A stretch of 64,000 bases of DNA. Source: Paucilactobacillus kaifaensis. Its GTDB lineage: Bacteria; Bacillota; Bacilli; Lactobacillales; Lactobacillaceae. Of the stretch, positions 1 to 11,110 are shown one piece after another (within the stretch, counting starts at the first letter, position 1; each line of letters opens with the position of its first letter). The position numbers and the translations under genes are program-made. The notes under the pieces are model-generated. The model was not told the DNA's origin. It searched no databases and saw only the letters and a program-made list of their open reading frames with translations. The stretch lies in assembly GCF_005405145.1 (NCBI RefSeq), contig NZ_BJDM01000002.1, forward strand, positions 147,763-211,762, given 5' to 3'.

Positions 1-996
1 AACTGAATCTAACCCCGTCTTACGGATATCAACAAAGGCGTAAATGCCACCTTCAATTGGGCTAGTACCAAGCCAATCAATCGCTTCAATTTGTTCATTG
101 ATATACGTCAATCGCTGCATGAATTCAGCTGCAAAACCAGGAATAAACTCATCTGCATGCTTAATAGCATATAACGCAGCATTTTGTGATGGCGTTGGTG
201 CTGAGTAAGTGATTCCTTCATTAACCAGTTTAGCTGCAGTAACTAAATATTCTGGTCCAATCAAATAGCCAACACGCCAACCCGTCATCGCATAACTTTT
301 TGACATACTACCCAAAGTTACTGTATTTTCAGGAGCAAAAGTTGTAAATGGTACAAATTTCTGCCCAGGCATTAAATAATCTGAATAAACTTCATCTGCT
401 AAAACAAAAATATGGTGTTGCTTAGCAATTTCAGCAAGTTGCTGTGCAGCCGCATTACTCATAACATTACCCGTTGGATTATTGGGTGAATTAATTATTA
501 CTGCCTTAGTTTTAGGTGTGATTAACGCCTCTACAGCTGCCGGATCAATCGCAAAACCGTTTTCTGCTTGGTTAGCTAAAATGATCGGCGTGCCGCCAGC
601 CGCCTTCACTTCTTCTGGATACGGTGAAAAACTAGGTTGCGGTACAATCACTTCATCCCCAGGATTAAGCAATACTGCTAACGCTAAAAACAAAGCATGT
701 GACGCACCAACTGTCACTCTGATTTGCGGCAATTCAAACGACAAATCAAACTTTGACTGGTAGTAATCTCCGATCGCTTGACGAAGTTCCGGTAGCCCAT
801 TAGCTTCAGTATAATGAGTCATCCCTTGTTTTGTTTTTTGAAATGAAGCCTCAATTACAGCCTGTGGCGTTGTGAAATCTGGGTCACCAATTGATAAATC
901 GATGGCATTTTTGGTTGTGGCAGCAAGAGTCCCAATATCAGCTAGAATATTTGGTGCTGGATGCTGATAACGATTAGTTAAATACGAACTATCCAA
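1..996 (-). CDS. Class I/II PLP aminotransferase (3' end outside window)
   Basis: Fold-type I aminotransferase that moves amino groups between an amino acid and a 2-oxo acid; the substrate cannot be read from the sequence. 332 codons are visible and the C-terminus lies beyond the window edge. The PLP-lysine motif SMSKSYAMTGWRVGY and the upstream NSPNNPTG motif are both intact. I chose a TTG start at 996 because AGGAGG sits 8 nt upstream and no ATG fits; the protein then begins LDSSYLTNRYQ (Met in vivo). It lies downstream of an amino acid transporter gene on the same strand but is separated from it by a palindromic element, so co-transcription is uncertain. Confidence 0.9.
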   Translation of the reverse strand, partial: MDSSYLTNRYQHPAPNILADIGTLAATTKNAIDLSIGDPDFTTPQAVIEASFQKTKQGMTHYTEANGLPELRQAIGDYYQSKFDLSFELPQIRVTVGASHALFLALAVLLNPGDEVIVPQPSFSPYPEEVKAAGGTPIILANQAENGFAIDPAAVEALITPKTKAVIINSPNNPTGNVMSNAAAQQLAEIAKQHHIFVLADEVYSDYLMPGQKFVPFTTFAPENTVTLGSMSKSYAMTGWRVGYLIGPEYLVTAAKLVNEGITYSAPTPSQNAALYAIKHADEFIPGFAAEFMQRLTYINEQIEAIDWLGTSPIEGGIYAFVDIRKTGLDSV

Positions 997-1051
997 GATA
1001 ATAACCTCCTTAAAATTGAGTAAAGTACAAAGTTAGTTTTTAGATTTGATC

Positions 1052-1176
1052 AAACATGCTCACCAAGGCAGGCGTCTAGGCTTAAGCTGGGAATGACGAT
1101 CAATAATCAAAAATCGATTCATTAATCGTCATTCCCAGCTTAATCTACGACATCTAATCGCCTTGGTTCGCACTCT
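1052..1176 (-). repeat. Palindromic element, type I, copy 1
   Basis: About 125 bp imperfect palindrome. Read on the minus strand it starts AGAGTGCGAACCAAGGC and ends GCCTTGGTGAGCATGTTT. The inner stem CTGGGAATGACGAT pairs with ATCGTCATTCCCAG, flanked by the type I motifs CGTAGATTAAG and CTTAAGCCTAG. The AGAGTG end lies about 6 nt after the stop codon of the ABC fusion gene at 1182. Confidence 0.85.
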
Positions 1177-1181
1177 GTGTT

Positions 1182-2666
1182 TTACACGATATTTGATTTA
1201 CTACTTAAGTTATACCGCTTTTCAATCAAGCTTAGCAATCTTGATAAGCCAAATGTTAGGACAAAGTATATTAGTGAAGCAAAGACTAATGGAAGGAATG
1301 GTTTGAAACTTGCCCCCTGAATGACCCCCGTTTGGAACATTAATTCACCCACACCAACGACCGATACAATTGATGATTCCTTAATTACGGCAATAAATTC
1401 ATTTCCTAAAGCTGGTAGAATATTTTTAAATGCTTGTGGTAAAACCACATACCGCATTGATAGTCCTGAGTTAAGTCCCAGTGACCGTGCCGCCTCGTTT
1501 TGACCTGTGTCAACAGAATTCAAGCCCCCACGGATGATTTCAGCAACATATGCTCCACTGTTTAACCCCATGGCTAGTGCACTAGATACAAATGCTGACA
1601 CGTGCAGTCCAATTACTTGAGTACCAAAGAAAACAATAAACACCTGAACCAATAATGGTGTTCCCCGAGTGTATTCAATGTAAATCACACTTAACCATTT
1701 GAATATCTTTATTTTACTACGACGCATCAGTGCTAGTAATGTTCCTAAGGCTGTTCCAATAATCACACCAATAAATGCTAACGCAACTGTGAACCAGGCT
1801 CCTTTAACGTAATAACTACCATACTCTTTAAAGAAACTCTGTTTTGAAAACATTAATTTATTTGCTGTTTTTTGATACTTAGGCATTAACTTTTGCGATT
1901 TAATTTCACCAATCGATTTATTAACTTGTGCTGTCAAAGCCGGCGAATCCTTGGGCAAGGCTACTGCAGTATTTTTAATTGAATTAGTGAACCCAGGATT
2001 AATCATTGTTAAGCTTTTGTTTTGATCAACATAAGCTTGTCCGACTGGTCCCTCAGCTACAATTGCATCAATCTTTTTATTTTCTAATTGCAGCACCAAA
2101 TCAGTAAATTTAGCTAATGAGGTTACTTTAGAACCATCCAGCTGAGTCTTAGCTAACTCTTCTTGTGTGGTTTGTTTTTGTGCACCCACTTTTACATTGT
2201 TGAAGTCCATTGTTGTTTTATATTTATCAACATCAGATTTACGGATCAGAATTTTTTGTTTGGCAGCAAGATATGTGTCGGAAAAAGTAACTTCTTTTGC
2301 CCGTTCAGGTGTTTTTGACATCCCCGAAATAATCATATCAATTTTACCGGTTTTTAATGCCCCCAATAAACCATCAAATTGCATTTCGTCTATCTTCAGT
2401 TTAACGCCCATGTCTTTAGCGATCTTCTTGGCAACATCAATATCGAAGCCAACAATTTTATCTTGACCTTTAATTGTTTTGTGAAACTCATAAGGCGGAT
2501 AGTCGGCAGACAATCCAACGGTAATATACCCTTTCTTTTTGATATTTTGTAAGTATTGATCTGTTGGGGCAGCCTGCACGTCTTTTGGAACAAATAATGC
2601 CAGACTCCCCGCCATACTTGTTACTACTAGAATAATTGCTAACCATAAGTGAATTAATTTTTTCAT
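1182..2666 (-). CDS. Amino acid ABC transporter, fused substrate-binding protein and permease
   Basis: Polar amino acid uptake protein. An N-terminal signal/anchor segment (about residues 1-32) is followed by a periplasmic-binding-protein type 3 domain (about 40-265, with the GFDIDVAKKIAK and DMIISGMSKTPERAK motifs) and a membrane-spanning permease domain (about 285-490) carrying the EAA loop EAARSLGLNSG...LPQAFKNILP. Such fusions are known in lactic acid bacteria (GlnP/ArtP type). I start at 2666 because the longer reading from 2681 would put the AGGAGGAAC ribosome binding site inside the gene. No ATPase gene is adjacent; the partner must come from elsewhere. Arginine, glutamine or another polar amino acid are possible substrates. 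Confidence 0.88.
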   Translation of the reverse strand: MKKLIHLWLAIILVVTSMAGSLALFVPKDVQAAPTDQYLQNIKKKGYITVGLSADYPPYEFHKTIKGQDKIVGFDIDVAKKIAKDMGVKLKIDEMQFDGLLGALKTGKIDMIISGMSKTPERAKEVTFSDTYLAAKQKILIRKSDVDKYKTTMDFNNVKVGAQKQTTQEELAKTQLDGSKVTSLAKFTDLVLQLENKKIDAIVAEGPVGQAYVDQNKSLTMINPGFTNSIKNTAVALPKDSPALTAQVNKSIGEIKSQKLMPKYQKTANKLMFSKQSFFKEYGSYYVKGAWFTVALAFIGVIIGTALGTLLALMRRSKIKIFKWLSVIYIEYTRGTPLLVQVFIVFFGTQVIGLHVSAFVSSALAMGLNSGAYVAEIIRGGLNSVDTGQNEAARSLGLNSGLSMRYVVLPQAFKNILPALGNEFIAVIKESSIVSVVGVGELMFQTGVIQGASFKPFLPLVFASLIYFVLTFGLSRLLSLIEKRYNLSSKSNIV

Positions 2667-2986
2667 GTTGTTCCTCCTCATATATAAAACATGGACGCAG
2701 ATGCTTATCCCTCATAGATTAAGTTAATAATTGTAACTATCGACTCATTCCTGGATACATATCTCAGCGAACACGTTTATTATCTCTTAATCAATGAATT
2801 GACTTTACACCAAAATTCATATTTATGCAACTTTTTTCATTAAATATTCATTTTTTTATAGATTATTCATTTAATTATGCATATTAAGCTCTTTTTTAGC
2901 ATTAACAACTTAGGATTGATGGCGAAATATATTTAAACTTGTAGAAAATAAGGTACAACTCTAAATTCGTCTCATGCTAACCTTTC
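2667..2986. other. AT-rich upstream region, nothing recognised
   Basis: The 320 bases upstream of the ABC fusion gene contain only AT-rich sequence. Promoter-like hexamers are too degenerate to call, and I see no riboswitch, T-box or open reading frame. Confidence 0.5.
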
Positions 2987-3048
2987 AAACGTGTTCGTGA
3001 CCGCAGAAACCTCCGCACAACCTCAAATTACATTTACTTTAAAACACT
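2987..3048 (-). repeat. Partial palindromic element (half copy), type II
   Basis: Starts AAACGTGTTCGTGACCGCAG, identical over its first 23 bases or so to the outer end of the complete copy at 3076-3202, then continues CCGCACAACC before similarity fades. No matching second arm follows, so this looks like a decayed or truncated copy lying in tandem with the intact one. Confidence 0.7.
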
Positions 3049-3075
3049 TTTATTAACACGTTTTTTTACTTTCTT

Positions 3076-3202
3076 AAACGTGTTCGTGACCGCAGAAACC
3101 GGAGCACAACCCAAAAATACCACCTACATGAGTTAAGTTCACCCATGTAGGTGGTATTTTTGGGTTGTGCTCCGGTTTCTAACCGCGGTCACTCACACTC
3201 TT
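3076..3202 (-). repeat. Palindromic element, type II, copy 2
   Basis: Outer arms GACCGCAGAAACCGGAG and its near complement before CGGTC; the inner stem is about 30 bp including CCAAAAATACCACCTACATG paired with CATGTAGGTGGTATTTTTGG. Read on the minus strand it begins AAGAGTGTGAGTGACCGCGG. The xylB stop codon is inside it: the last codons read AGA GTG TGA, taken from the element's terminal motif. Confidence 0.88.
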
Positions 3203-4695
3203 CTTCTGTAATCCAACAACTGATGACTAATATCAGCTGTGGCCCCATATACCTGTTTGTAAATATTATGCATTTCCTGATACTTTGTCACATTTTCTGG
3301 GTTTGGTTCATATTCTTGTCCAAACTCAACAAATTGCTTAGCACAGTCTTGTACGCTATCAAACCATCCCATTCCAACTGCAGCTAACATTGCCGCACCC
3401 AGACCTGGACCCTGTTCATTTTTAAGACTAACTACTTTACGGTTGAAGATATCCGCTTGAATCTGAAGCCATAGTGGACTCTTAGCACCACCGCCAATTG
3501 AAACAACAGTATCAAAACTTTGTCCTTTTTCTTCAAAGATATCCATAATGTCCGCGAACGAGAAAACAATGCCTTCTAGCACTGCTCGGATAAAATCAGC
3601 ACGCGTATCAGTCCCATCAATCCCGATAAAGCTTCCTCGAATATCTGCATCAGCATACGGCGTCCGTTCACCAACAATATATGGTGTAAATACCAACCCA
3701 TTCGCTCCGACCTTTGATTTAGCTGCACTAGAAACAAATTCTGTGAAATCGTCGGTTGGACCAAACGTTTTTTTAAGCCAACTTAAACTGTATCCAGCTG
3801 CCAATGTAACTCCCATTGTATAAAATTTATCAGGAATTGCATGGTTAAAGAAATGCAACTTACCTTGATAATCAACATCTGAATTGTCCTCATATTTCAG
3901 AACTACCCCAGATGTACCAATACTAGCCATCACCATGTTCGGTGCTAAAATTCCTGCCCCAACAGCACCAGCTGCATTATCAGCTGCCCCGCCAAAGACC
4001 TTAGTAGTTTCACTCATACCAGAGAATAAGGCATAACTATCGGAGATATTCCCAGCATAGCCAATCGACTCAATCAGTGGTGGACACAGACTAATTGGCA
4101 GATCGAATGTATCACAAACTTCTTGACTCCATTCTTTTTTAGCAACATCCAATAATACGGTACCAGCCGCATCAGAATACTCCATTGCAATCTTACCAGT
4201 CATTCGATAACGTAAATAGTCTTTTGGTAGTAGGAATGTCTTTGCTCGAGCAAAGATACTTGGCTCATTTTCTTTCACCCATAAAATCTTTGGGAGCGTG
4301 AATCCTTCCAAAGGCTGATTACGAGTGATCTCAATATAACGTTCACCCATCTTATCAATAATTTCTTCACGTTGCTTAGTAGTTCGAGTATCGTTCCACA
4401 AAATGGCCGGTCGCAGTACTTGATTATTTTCATCAAGTAATACCAAGCCGTGCATTTGACCAGAATAACTAATTCCCTCAATTTCTTCTGGCTTAATACC
4501 ATCATTTAAAATCAACCGGACAATTGCGACCGTGGTACCAGAAACCCAATCTTCAGGGTTTTGTTCGCTATAGCCTGGTTTAGGATTGCTTAATTCATAA
4601 TCGAAGCTTTCTTGGGCCACAATATTTCCTTGTCGATCAACGGCAGAAACTTTAACAGCACTAGTCCCTAAATCGACACCTAATACATAACTCAT
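3193..4695 (-). CDS. xylB: Xylulokinase
   Basis: FGGY-family sugar kinase that phosphorylates D-xylulose to xylulose 5-phosphate for the phosphoketolase/pentose phosphate route. 500 residues, the usual length. It begins with the ATPase phosphate-1 motif [24 protein letters not shown] and ILWNDTRT (residues about 78-105) are characteristic of xylulokinases, and [17 protein letters not shown] is the C-terminal FGGY signature. The start at 4695 is supported by GTGAGGAAC 5 nt upstream. It follows xylA on the same strand but 237 bp away, with a hairpin and a palindromic element between. Its final Val and stop codon derive from another palindromic element. Confidence 0.96.
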   Translation of the reverse strand: MSYVLGVDLGTSAVKVSAVDRQGNIVAQESFDYELSNPKPGYSEQNPEDWVSGTTVAIVRLILNDGIKPEEIEGISYSGQMHGLVLLDENNQVLRPAILWNDTRTTKQREEIIDKMGERYIEITRNQPLEGFTLPKILWVKENEPSIFARAKTFLLPKDYLRYRMTGKIAMEYSDAAGTVLLDVAKKEWSQEVCDTFDLPISLCPPLIESIGYAGNISDSYALFSGMSETTKVFGGAADNAAGAVGAGILAPNMVMASIGTSGVVLKYEDNSDVDYQGKLHFFNHAIPDKFYTMGVTLAAGYSLSWLKKTFGPTDDFTEFVSSAAKSKVGANGLVFTPYIVGERTPYADADIRGSFIGIDGTDTRADFIRAVLEGIVFSFADIMDIFEEKGQSFDTVVSIGGGAKSPLWLQIQADIFNRKVVSLKNEQGPGLGAAMLAAVGMGWFDSVQDCAKQFVEFGQEYEPNPENVTKYQEMHNIYKQVYGATADISHQLLDYRRRV

Positions 4696-4718
4696 GGTTG
4701 TTCCTCACTTTCAAAAGT

Positions 4719-4837
4719 AGAGTGTTAAGCCAACCGGGTAGCTTTCGTAGGCTAAGGCGATTACTCATTGTTTGCGCCCTGGGCAAATGATGAGTAATTG
4801 ACTTAGCCCTAGAAAGCTGGTTGGATTAACACATTTC
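4719..4837 (+). repeat. Palindromic element, type I, copy 3
   Basis: Starts AGAGTGTTAAGCCAACC, ends GGTTGGATTAACACATTTC. Inner conserved arms CGTAGGCTAAGGCGATTACT and AATTGACTTAGCCCTAG. It lies between xylA and xylB with its AGAGTG end 24 nt upstream of the xylB start, so a xylAB transcript would carry the folded element. Confidence 0.87.
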
Positions 4838-4870
4838 AACATAATAAACCCATTATCTCACCATACACAT

Positions 4871-4906
4871 AAGTGGAGGGTGGAATCTTCATCCCATCCT
4901 CCACTT
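4871..4906. terminator. Hairpin after xylA
   Basis: AAGTGGAGG pairs with CCTCCACTT, with further pairing inside. No clear T-run follows on either strand, so it may be a weak terminator or an RNA-stabilising hairpin between xylA and xylB. Confidence 0.5.
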
Positions 4907-4932
4907 ATTGTTTAGCTAATTTGATTTAACAA

Positions 4933-6279
4933 TTATTTACCACCAAGTACACTAACAATATAGTGATTGATTGTGTCCTTAACTTGCTCTAGGTGATCTG
5001 AACTTGTAGCATCACGAAGATCTTTTTGAGTCTTATCCAATGAGTAGTTTTCAAGATCAGCTAATGAAGCTTTGCCACTTTCGATATCAGCACCAATACC
5101 TGATTGGTATGAGCTGTAACGATCAGCAACTAAGTTTTCAAGTACCTTATCTTCTTTCATCTTCAAAGCAACCCGAAGACCCGCAGCAAAACTATCCATA
5201 CCAACAATGTGGCCATAGAATAAATCTTCAGGTGCAAATGATGAACGACGTGGTTTAGCATCAAAGTTCAACCCACCACGAGGTCCAATGCTGCCTTGTT
5301 CAACAACTTCATACATTGCAGCAGTTGTTTCGTAAAGGTTTGAAGGATATTCATCGATATCCCAGCCAATTAGCTTGTCGCCTTCGTTAGCATCTAATGA
5401 TCCTAACAAACCAGCTTCACGAGCAACGCGAATTTCATGTTGGTATGTGTGACCAGCTAAGTTAGCATGGTTTCCTTCCAAGTTCAATTTGAAGTCTTTA
5501 TCCAAGTCATATTCTTTCATGAAGGCAATTGTAGTTGCTGCATCAAAGTCATATTGATGAGTTGTTGGTTCCTTTGGTTTTGGTTCAAGCAACATTTGTG
5601 CATCAAACCCAATTTCATTAGCATAATCTTTAGCTAAATGGAATAGTTTTGCAGCATGTTCTTGTTCCTTCTTCATGTCTGTGTTCCAAAGTGATTCGTA
5701 ACCTTCACGGCCACCCCAGAAGACATAGTTTTCAGAACCGACACGCTTACCAATTTCAAGACTGTGCTTTAATTGAGCTGCAGAATATGCAAAAACATCA
5801 GCGTATGGTGATGTTGCAGCACCGGCAACAAAGCGAGGGTTAGTGAACATGTTAGCTGTGTTCCAAAGAACTTTCATTCCAGAAGTCTTTTGATTTTCAA
5901 CAATCTTGTCAACAACCTTATCCAAGTTAGCGTTAGTTTGACGTAATGTATCTCCTTCGGGTGCCAAATCACGATCATGGAAACATAGGTAATCTACACC
6001 TAATTTATCGTAAAATTCAAATGCATAGTCAACTTTGGCCAATGCTTGGTCCATTGGATCTGTGTATTTGTCATAAGGGCGAATAGCTGTACCATCACCG
6101 AATGGATCGACTAAACGTTGGTCAAATGTATGCCAGTATGCAACTGAGAACCGTAACCAGTCACGCATCTTTTTGCCACCAATTACTTCATCAGCATTGT
6201 AATAATGAAATCCTAAACCTGATTTTAAGTCTGCACCTGTTCCAACATAAGGAACTTTATCTACATTCCAATAAGCCAT
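4933..6279 (-). CDS. xylA: Xylose isomerase
   Basis: Converts D-xylose to D-xylulose with two divalent metal ions. 448 residues, normal for the class II enzyme. Visible signatures: [12 protein letters not shown] (catalytic His with Asp), [32 protein letters not shown] (metal-binding Glu), and [19 protein letters not shown]. The ORF could be extended to 6297, but that would place the GGAGG ribosome binding site inside the gene, so I start at [13 protein letters not shown]. It has its own promoter with a cre-like site and a XylR-type operator just upstream (6303-6363). First gene of the xylAB unit. Confidence 0.97.
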   Translation of the reverse strand: MAYWNVDKVPYVGTGADLKSGLGFHYYNADEVIGGKKMRDWLRFSVAYWHTFDQRLVDPFGDGTAIRPYDKYTDPMDQALAKVDYAFEFYDKLGVDYLCFHDRDLAPEGDTLRQTNANLDKVVDKIVENQKTSGMKVLWNTANMFTNPRFVAGAATSPYADVFAYSAAQLKHSLEIGKRVGSENYVFWGGREGYESLWNTDMKKEQEHAAKLFHLAKDYANEIGFDAQMLLEPKPKEPTTHQYDFDAATTIAFMKEYDLDKDFKLNLEGNHANLAGHTYQHEIRVAREAGLLGSLDANEGDKLIGWDIDEYPSNLYETTAAMYEVVEQGSIGPRGGLNFDAKPRRSSFAPEDLFYGHIVGMDSFAAGLRVALKMKEDKVLENLVADRYSSYQSGIGADIESGKASLADLENYSLDKTQKDLRDATSSDHLEQVKDTINHYIVSVLGGK

Positions 6280-6302
6280 GTTATAAATAGCCTCCATTTT
6301 AT

Positions 6303-6327
6303 TTAGTTTGTTGTTTGAACCAACTTA
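6303..6327 (-). promoter_or_regulatory. XylR operator of xylA
   Basis: Imperfect inverted repeat TTAGTTTGTT, 5-bp centre, AACCAACTTA (8 of 10 arm positions symmetric), 8 bp downstream of the -10 box. It closely resembles the XylR operators known from Bacillus (TTAGTTTGTT...AACAAACTAA). The same half-sites recur in the symporter promoter at 13332-13360. Confidence 0.75.
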
Positions 6328-6335
6328 CATGATTT

Positions 6336-6363
6336 ATTATAGCGCTTACCCATCTTTTTGCAA
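6336..6363 (-). promoter_or_regulatory. xylA promoter with overlapping cre-like site
   Basis: -35 TTGCAA (6358-6363), 16-bp spacer, -10 TATAAT (6336-6341), read on the minus strand. A cre-like sequence GGTAAGCGCTATAA (12 of 14 to the consensus) overlaps the -10, which would suit CcpA repression. The geometry is identical to the promoter at 13369-13396. Confidence 0.7.
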
Positions 6364-6387
6364 CCCCTTTCACACATTTTTATAAAT

Positions 6388-6415
6388 AAAAAAACCACAA
6401 ATTAATGTGGTTTTA
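6388..6415 (-). terminator. Terminator of xylR
   Basis: AACCACA pairs with TGTGGTT; on the minus strand the stem is followed by a TTTTTTATTT run. It lies just after the xylR stop and upstream of the xylA promoter, insulating xylA. Confidence 0.8.
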
Positions 6416-6433
6416 CAATAAACACTATTTATG

Positions 6434-7639
6434 CTAAATCGCCTGCTCATCAAAGTCTGGCACGGCTTTTTTTAGTGAGTAATTAAACTTAAGTTGTTGT
6501 TCAGTAATCCCGAGTGCTTGGTGAGTTGCTGCTGAACATCCTCCTAACAATGAAGCAAATTTAGCCCCTTTTAATAATCTAATATCTGTTTTACCCTCAC
6601 CTGGTAGTTGATTGTATTCAGCTTGGATCATGGGAAGTAACTCCGCAATGTTTTCAATTAAGTCTGAACTTAAATAAATTGCATCCGGATTAAAGCTAAT
6701 TGCTGTGTTGTAAACCATCGTAGTTATATAACTACAAAAATCTTTAATTGCTTCGACCACCACTGAATCATGCTGTTCATATAATGATGCTACTTCAGCA
6801 AAATTAAGCTGTTTCAGTTTTTTTCGTTGCTTAATCAATTCTAAGATTGCATCTTGGGAGGCGTAGTTTTCAATTTTTTCGGCTTGCTGTGGCTGCGACA
6901 GATTCATGGTATAAATTGAACGGCCGATTTCACCCGCCTCGCCATGTTCACCACGATAAATATTATGATCAATAATTATCCCGGCACCAATTCCCTTGTG
7001 GATACTGATAACAACAATGTTATTCATCGTCCGATGGGAATCTCGAGAAAAGTCGCGTTGGAAAGTCGCAACTAAGTTGGCCTCATTTTCAATGATTACT
7101 GGAACTTCAAACTGTGTTGTCAGTTCATCATATACAGAAACATCTTCCATATCGATAAATGGTGAATATGTAACTTTATTATTAAAAACGATTCCATGTA
7201 CTGCGACAGATATTCCTAACAATCCTTGGACCATATCGGCAGCACCGACCGAGTTCACTGTTTTAATCATCAAAGCAATAATTTGGTGAATATCAAAACC
7301 AGTTGTATCAAATCGTTGGTAAAAAAAGGCGGTGCCTTCAAGATAATTTCCCATTACATCAAGATGATGAAATCCAATGTCAAAGTTAACTGTAAAACCA
7401 TACTTTGGGTTCACCTTAATCATAACGGGCTTACGTCCACCTACCTGCGTACTTTCACCTTGCCCCATTTCAACTACTAGCTCACGATCACTCAAATCAT
7501 TAAAAATAGCCGAAACAGTCGATTTATTTAAATCTAGATTGCGCGAAATTTGGATACGTGAAATCGGGCCCCCAATAAAAATCTGTCTTAGGACCGATTT
7601 TTCATTTAAATTGCGAATGCTTTGTTTGTTTAGTGCCAT
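6434..7639 (-). CDS. xylR: XylR, ROK-family xylose repressor
   Basis: Xylose-responsive transcriptional repressor. 401 residues: an N-terminal winged helix-turn-helix (about 15-70, GGPISRIQISRNLDLNKSTV) followed by a ROK sugar-binding domain (about 80-380) with HKGIGAGIIIDHNIYRGEHGEAGEIGR. The ROK zinc cluster after GEIGR is absent, as in XylR proteins rather than ROK kinases. It sits directly upstream of xylA on the same strand, separated by its own terminator, and XylR-like operators lie in front of xylA and the sugar symporter. SD GAGGA precedes ATG at 7639. Confidence 0.94.
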   Translation of the reverse strand: MALNKQSIRNLNEKSVLRQIFIGGPISRIQISRNLDLNKSTVSAIFNDLSDRELVVEMGQGESTQVGGRKPVMIKVNPKYGFTVNFDIGFHHLDVMGNYLEGTAFFYQRFDTTGFDIHQIIALMIKTVNSVGAADMVQGLLGISVAVHGIVFNNKVTYSPFIDMEDVSVYDELTTQFEVPVIIENEANLVATFQRDFSRDSHRTMNNIVVISIHKGIGAGIIIDHNIYRGEHGEAGEIGRSIYTMNLSQPQQAEKIENYASQDAILELIKQRKKLKQLNFAEVASLYEQHDSVVVEAIKDFCSYITTMVYNTAISFNPDAIYLSSDLIENIAELLPMIQAEYNQLPGEGKTDIRLLKGAKFASLLGGCSAATHQALGITEQQLKFNYSLKKAVPDFDEQAI

Positions 7640-7683
7640 ACCAAATATCCTCGTTTCATTACGTATCTCTTCATATCCTTGTT

Positions 7684-7712
7684 ATTATAACGGTAAAGCA
7701 CGCTTTGCGCAA
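7684..7712 (-). promoter_or_regulatory. xylR promoter
   Basis: On the minus strand: -35 TTGCGC (7707-7712), 17-bp spacer, -10 TATAAT (7684-7689). No clear XylR half-sites are present, so autoregulation is not indicated. Confidence 0.6.
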
Positions 7713-7741
7713 AAGTTGGTATAGTATTGTAATCAAAAAGA

Positions 7742-7793
7742 GGAGCAGGACAAACCATTTTTTCCTGCTCCAATAATATTTAACGATATTATT
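7742..7793 (-). terminator. Terminator after the bglK-type gene, plus second hairpin
   Basis: GGAGCAGG pairs with CCTGCTCC (7745-7771), with TCTTTTTG following on the minus strand, a plausible terminator for the GH1/ROK kinase unit. Next to it AATAATAT and ATATTATT (7772-7793) form a second 8-bp hairpin. Confidence 0.75.
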
Positions 7794-7881
7794 TTTAAAG
7801 TGTGCGAAAAAGCTGGAGCCAGGATTCATTTACTCGCCTATTGTTTAACAGTTCATTACTACTAATTGCAAATTAAATTCT

Positions 7882-8787
7882 TTAATGTCTACCCGGTTCA
7901 TTCAAAAACTGATAAACCGCGCCAATTAAATTAGCATCATTTTCAAAATAACAGGTTTGAATATTAACCGACATATTGGCTTCGTGTTTTTCCATCAATA
8001 CATTAACTTGCTGTGTCAATCGTGATACTAGGCCACGACGAGCAGAAATGGCACCACCTATTAACAAGCAATCCGGATTAACGCTCACCATTATGTTATA
8101 GGCAGCAATACCCAGCCAATGATAGAATTCATCAACACATTTTTGCGCTAGTGCATTTCCTTTGTCGGCCGCATCAAAAACACCCTTACCCGATAACTTT
8201 GTCGCTGTTGAATTCAACTGATTAAACCGTTGGGCCATTTTTACCGGACTACCTAACTCGCTTAAAGTATCACCCGCTGCATTCATTACTGCATAACCAA
8301 ATTCACCAGTAAAATATTCGTGGCCAGTTAGTAATTTCTTATTGGCAACAATTGCACCACCAATTCCAGAGCCAACCACCAGTAGTGCAGCAAGGCTTGT
8401 TTCACTAGCGTTACCTAGCCATGATTCGGCCAATGCAGCACAATTAGCATCATTTTGAACACTTACTGGTAGGCCAAGTTGTTCAGACAACTCTTGTCGA
8501 ATATCAAAGCCATTTAAATAATGGACTGCACTAGTTCCTGCAATTAAACCTGTATCTGTATTAACACTACCCGGTAAACTGATTGCGATACCTATAATTG
8601 GGCTAGTTAGCAGTTGGGCAAATTCCGTTTGAACATGCTTAAGTTGCTCAACCATCTCCACCCACCTAGTAGGTGTAACAAATTTTCCTTTATTTGACAG
8701 TTTTTGTTCATGCCACAATCCATACTTAACCGATGTGCCACCAATATCAAATGCTAAAACACTCCCGTTAACCTTTTCGTTTTTCAT
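7882..8787 (-). CDS. ROK-family sugar kinase, probably beta-glucoside kinase type
   Basis: ATP-dependent sugar kinase of 301 residues. ATP motif VLAFDIGGTSVKYG at the N-terminus, sugar site NDANCAALAESWLG, and LLVVGSGIGGAIV. The usual ROK zinc cluster (CxCGxxGC) is missing; instead it reads YFTGEFGYAVMN, as in Listeria BglK, which phosphorylates intact beta-glucosides such as cellobiose. Start ATG 8787 is chosen because GGTGG lies just upstream, rather than the in-frame TTG at 8799. It follows the GH1 gene by 16 bp, almost certainly in one operon, which fits kinase-then-phosphoglucosidase chemistry. Glucokinase or fructokinase remain possible. Confidence 0.82.
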   Translation of the reverse strand: MKNEKVNGSVLAFDIGGTSVKYGLWHEQKLSNKGKFVTPTRWVEMVEQLKHVQTEFAQLLTSPIIGIAISLPGSVNTDTGLIAGTSAVHYLNGFDIRQELSEQLGLPVSVQNDANCAALAESWLGNASETSLAALLVVGSGIGGAIVANKKLLTGHEYFTGEFGYAVMNAAGDTLSELGSPVKMAQRFNQLNSTATKLSGKGVFDAADKGNALAQKCVDEFYHWLGIAAYNIMVSVNPDCLLIGGAISARRGLVSRLTQQVNVLMEKHEANMSVNIQTCYFENDANLIGAVYQFLNEPGRH

Positions 8788-8803
8788 TGTTACCACCAAC
8801 TAA

Positions 8804-10393
<1,590 letters not shown>

Positions 10394-10400
10394 AAAAATA

Positions 10401-10527
10401 AGAGTGTGAACCATGGCGTTTAGATGCCATAGACTAAGCTAGTAAGGATAATTAATGAATCGGTCTTTGATTTATTGATTGTCCTTACTAGTTTGGTCCT
10501 AGGCATCTGCCTTGGTAAACACGTTTC
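10401..10527 (+). repeat. Palindromic element, type I, copy 5 (tandem pair, second)
   Basis: Same 127-bp structure and orientation as the preceding copy, spaced 7 bp from it. The differences include GAACCATGGC for GAACCAAGGC and GGTAAACACG for GGTGAACACG. It abuts the 3' end of the truncated ROK gene. Confidence 0.92.
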
Positions 10528-10547
10528 AAAAATAAAAACTAACCAGT

Positions 10548-11084
10548 CTAATGATGAAAAATTAACCGCGTTCCTTCCATATGCAGTACTCGGTGAATGG
10601 CCATTGATGCTCCACCCAACAGCGTTGCTGCTTTAACATCTTTTGACATTACTAACGGTGGTACTAATGGAATAAACGATAATTTCATTTGAATATTTTT
10701 TAGGATTTCTGGAATTTGATCAATTAGCGGCGAATTAAAAAAGATCATCTGTGGATCATACGCTGCAATCAAGTCACTAGTGACTATCGCTAAATGGTAA
10801 CAAAAATGTTCAATCAGATTAGTAATATCTTCATCGTCATTGTTATAATCAGCCACCAGCATTTCCAACGAATAAGCTGGATTACTTTTAAGTTCTGCTG
10901 CTTTAACGATAAGTGCTTGTTGCGACCACTGTGAATTAAAATTTGGTAACTTAGCTAATTGATGTTCATTTTGCCCTTCACGACTAATAATCCGACCAAT
11001 TTCACCAGCTTGCCCATAGTTTCCAGTATACAGATGTGTGTTGATAATAATCCCAGCACCGATACCTTCATGTGTCGATTTGAA
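10548..11084 (-). pseudogene. 5'-truncated XylR-like ROK regulator
   Basis: An uninterrupted frame encodes only the C-terminal part of a ROK regulator. It opens at STHEGIGAGIIINTHLYTG, which aligns with IHKGIGAGIIIDHNIYRG in the middle of XylR, and continues through GQAGEIGR to LLGGASMAIHRVL near the end. The N-terminal winged helix and first half of the sugar domain are gone; upstream of the homology the frame meets a TGA within about 20 bases. A short ORF starting at Met in position 10868 is only an internal fragment. It is probably the remnant of a second xylR-type or beta-glucoside regulator. Confidence 0.8.
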
Positions 11085-11110
11085 TTTATAATTAAATCAA
11101 CCGCACAAAT

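Noticed and set aside
482..763. 93-residue plus-strand ORF
   Set aside because: It is the antisense shadow of the aminotransferase, with low-complexity sequence and no ribosome binding site.
3076..3202. Palindromic elements as plain intrinsic terminators
   Set aside because: Most lack a T-run after the stem, several lie between divergent promoters or just before start codons, and independent terminators occur beside some of them (for example 35228-35275).
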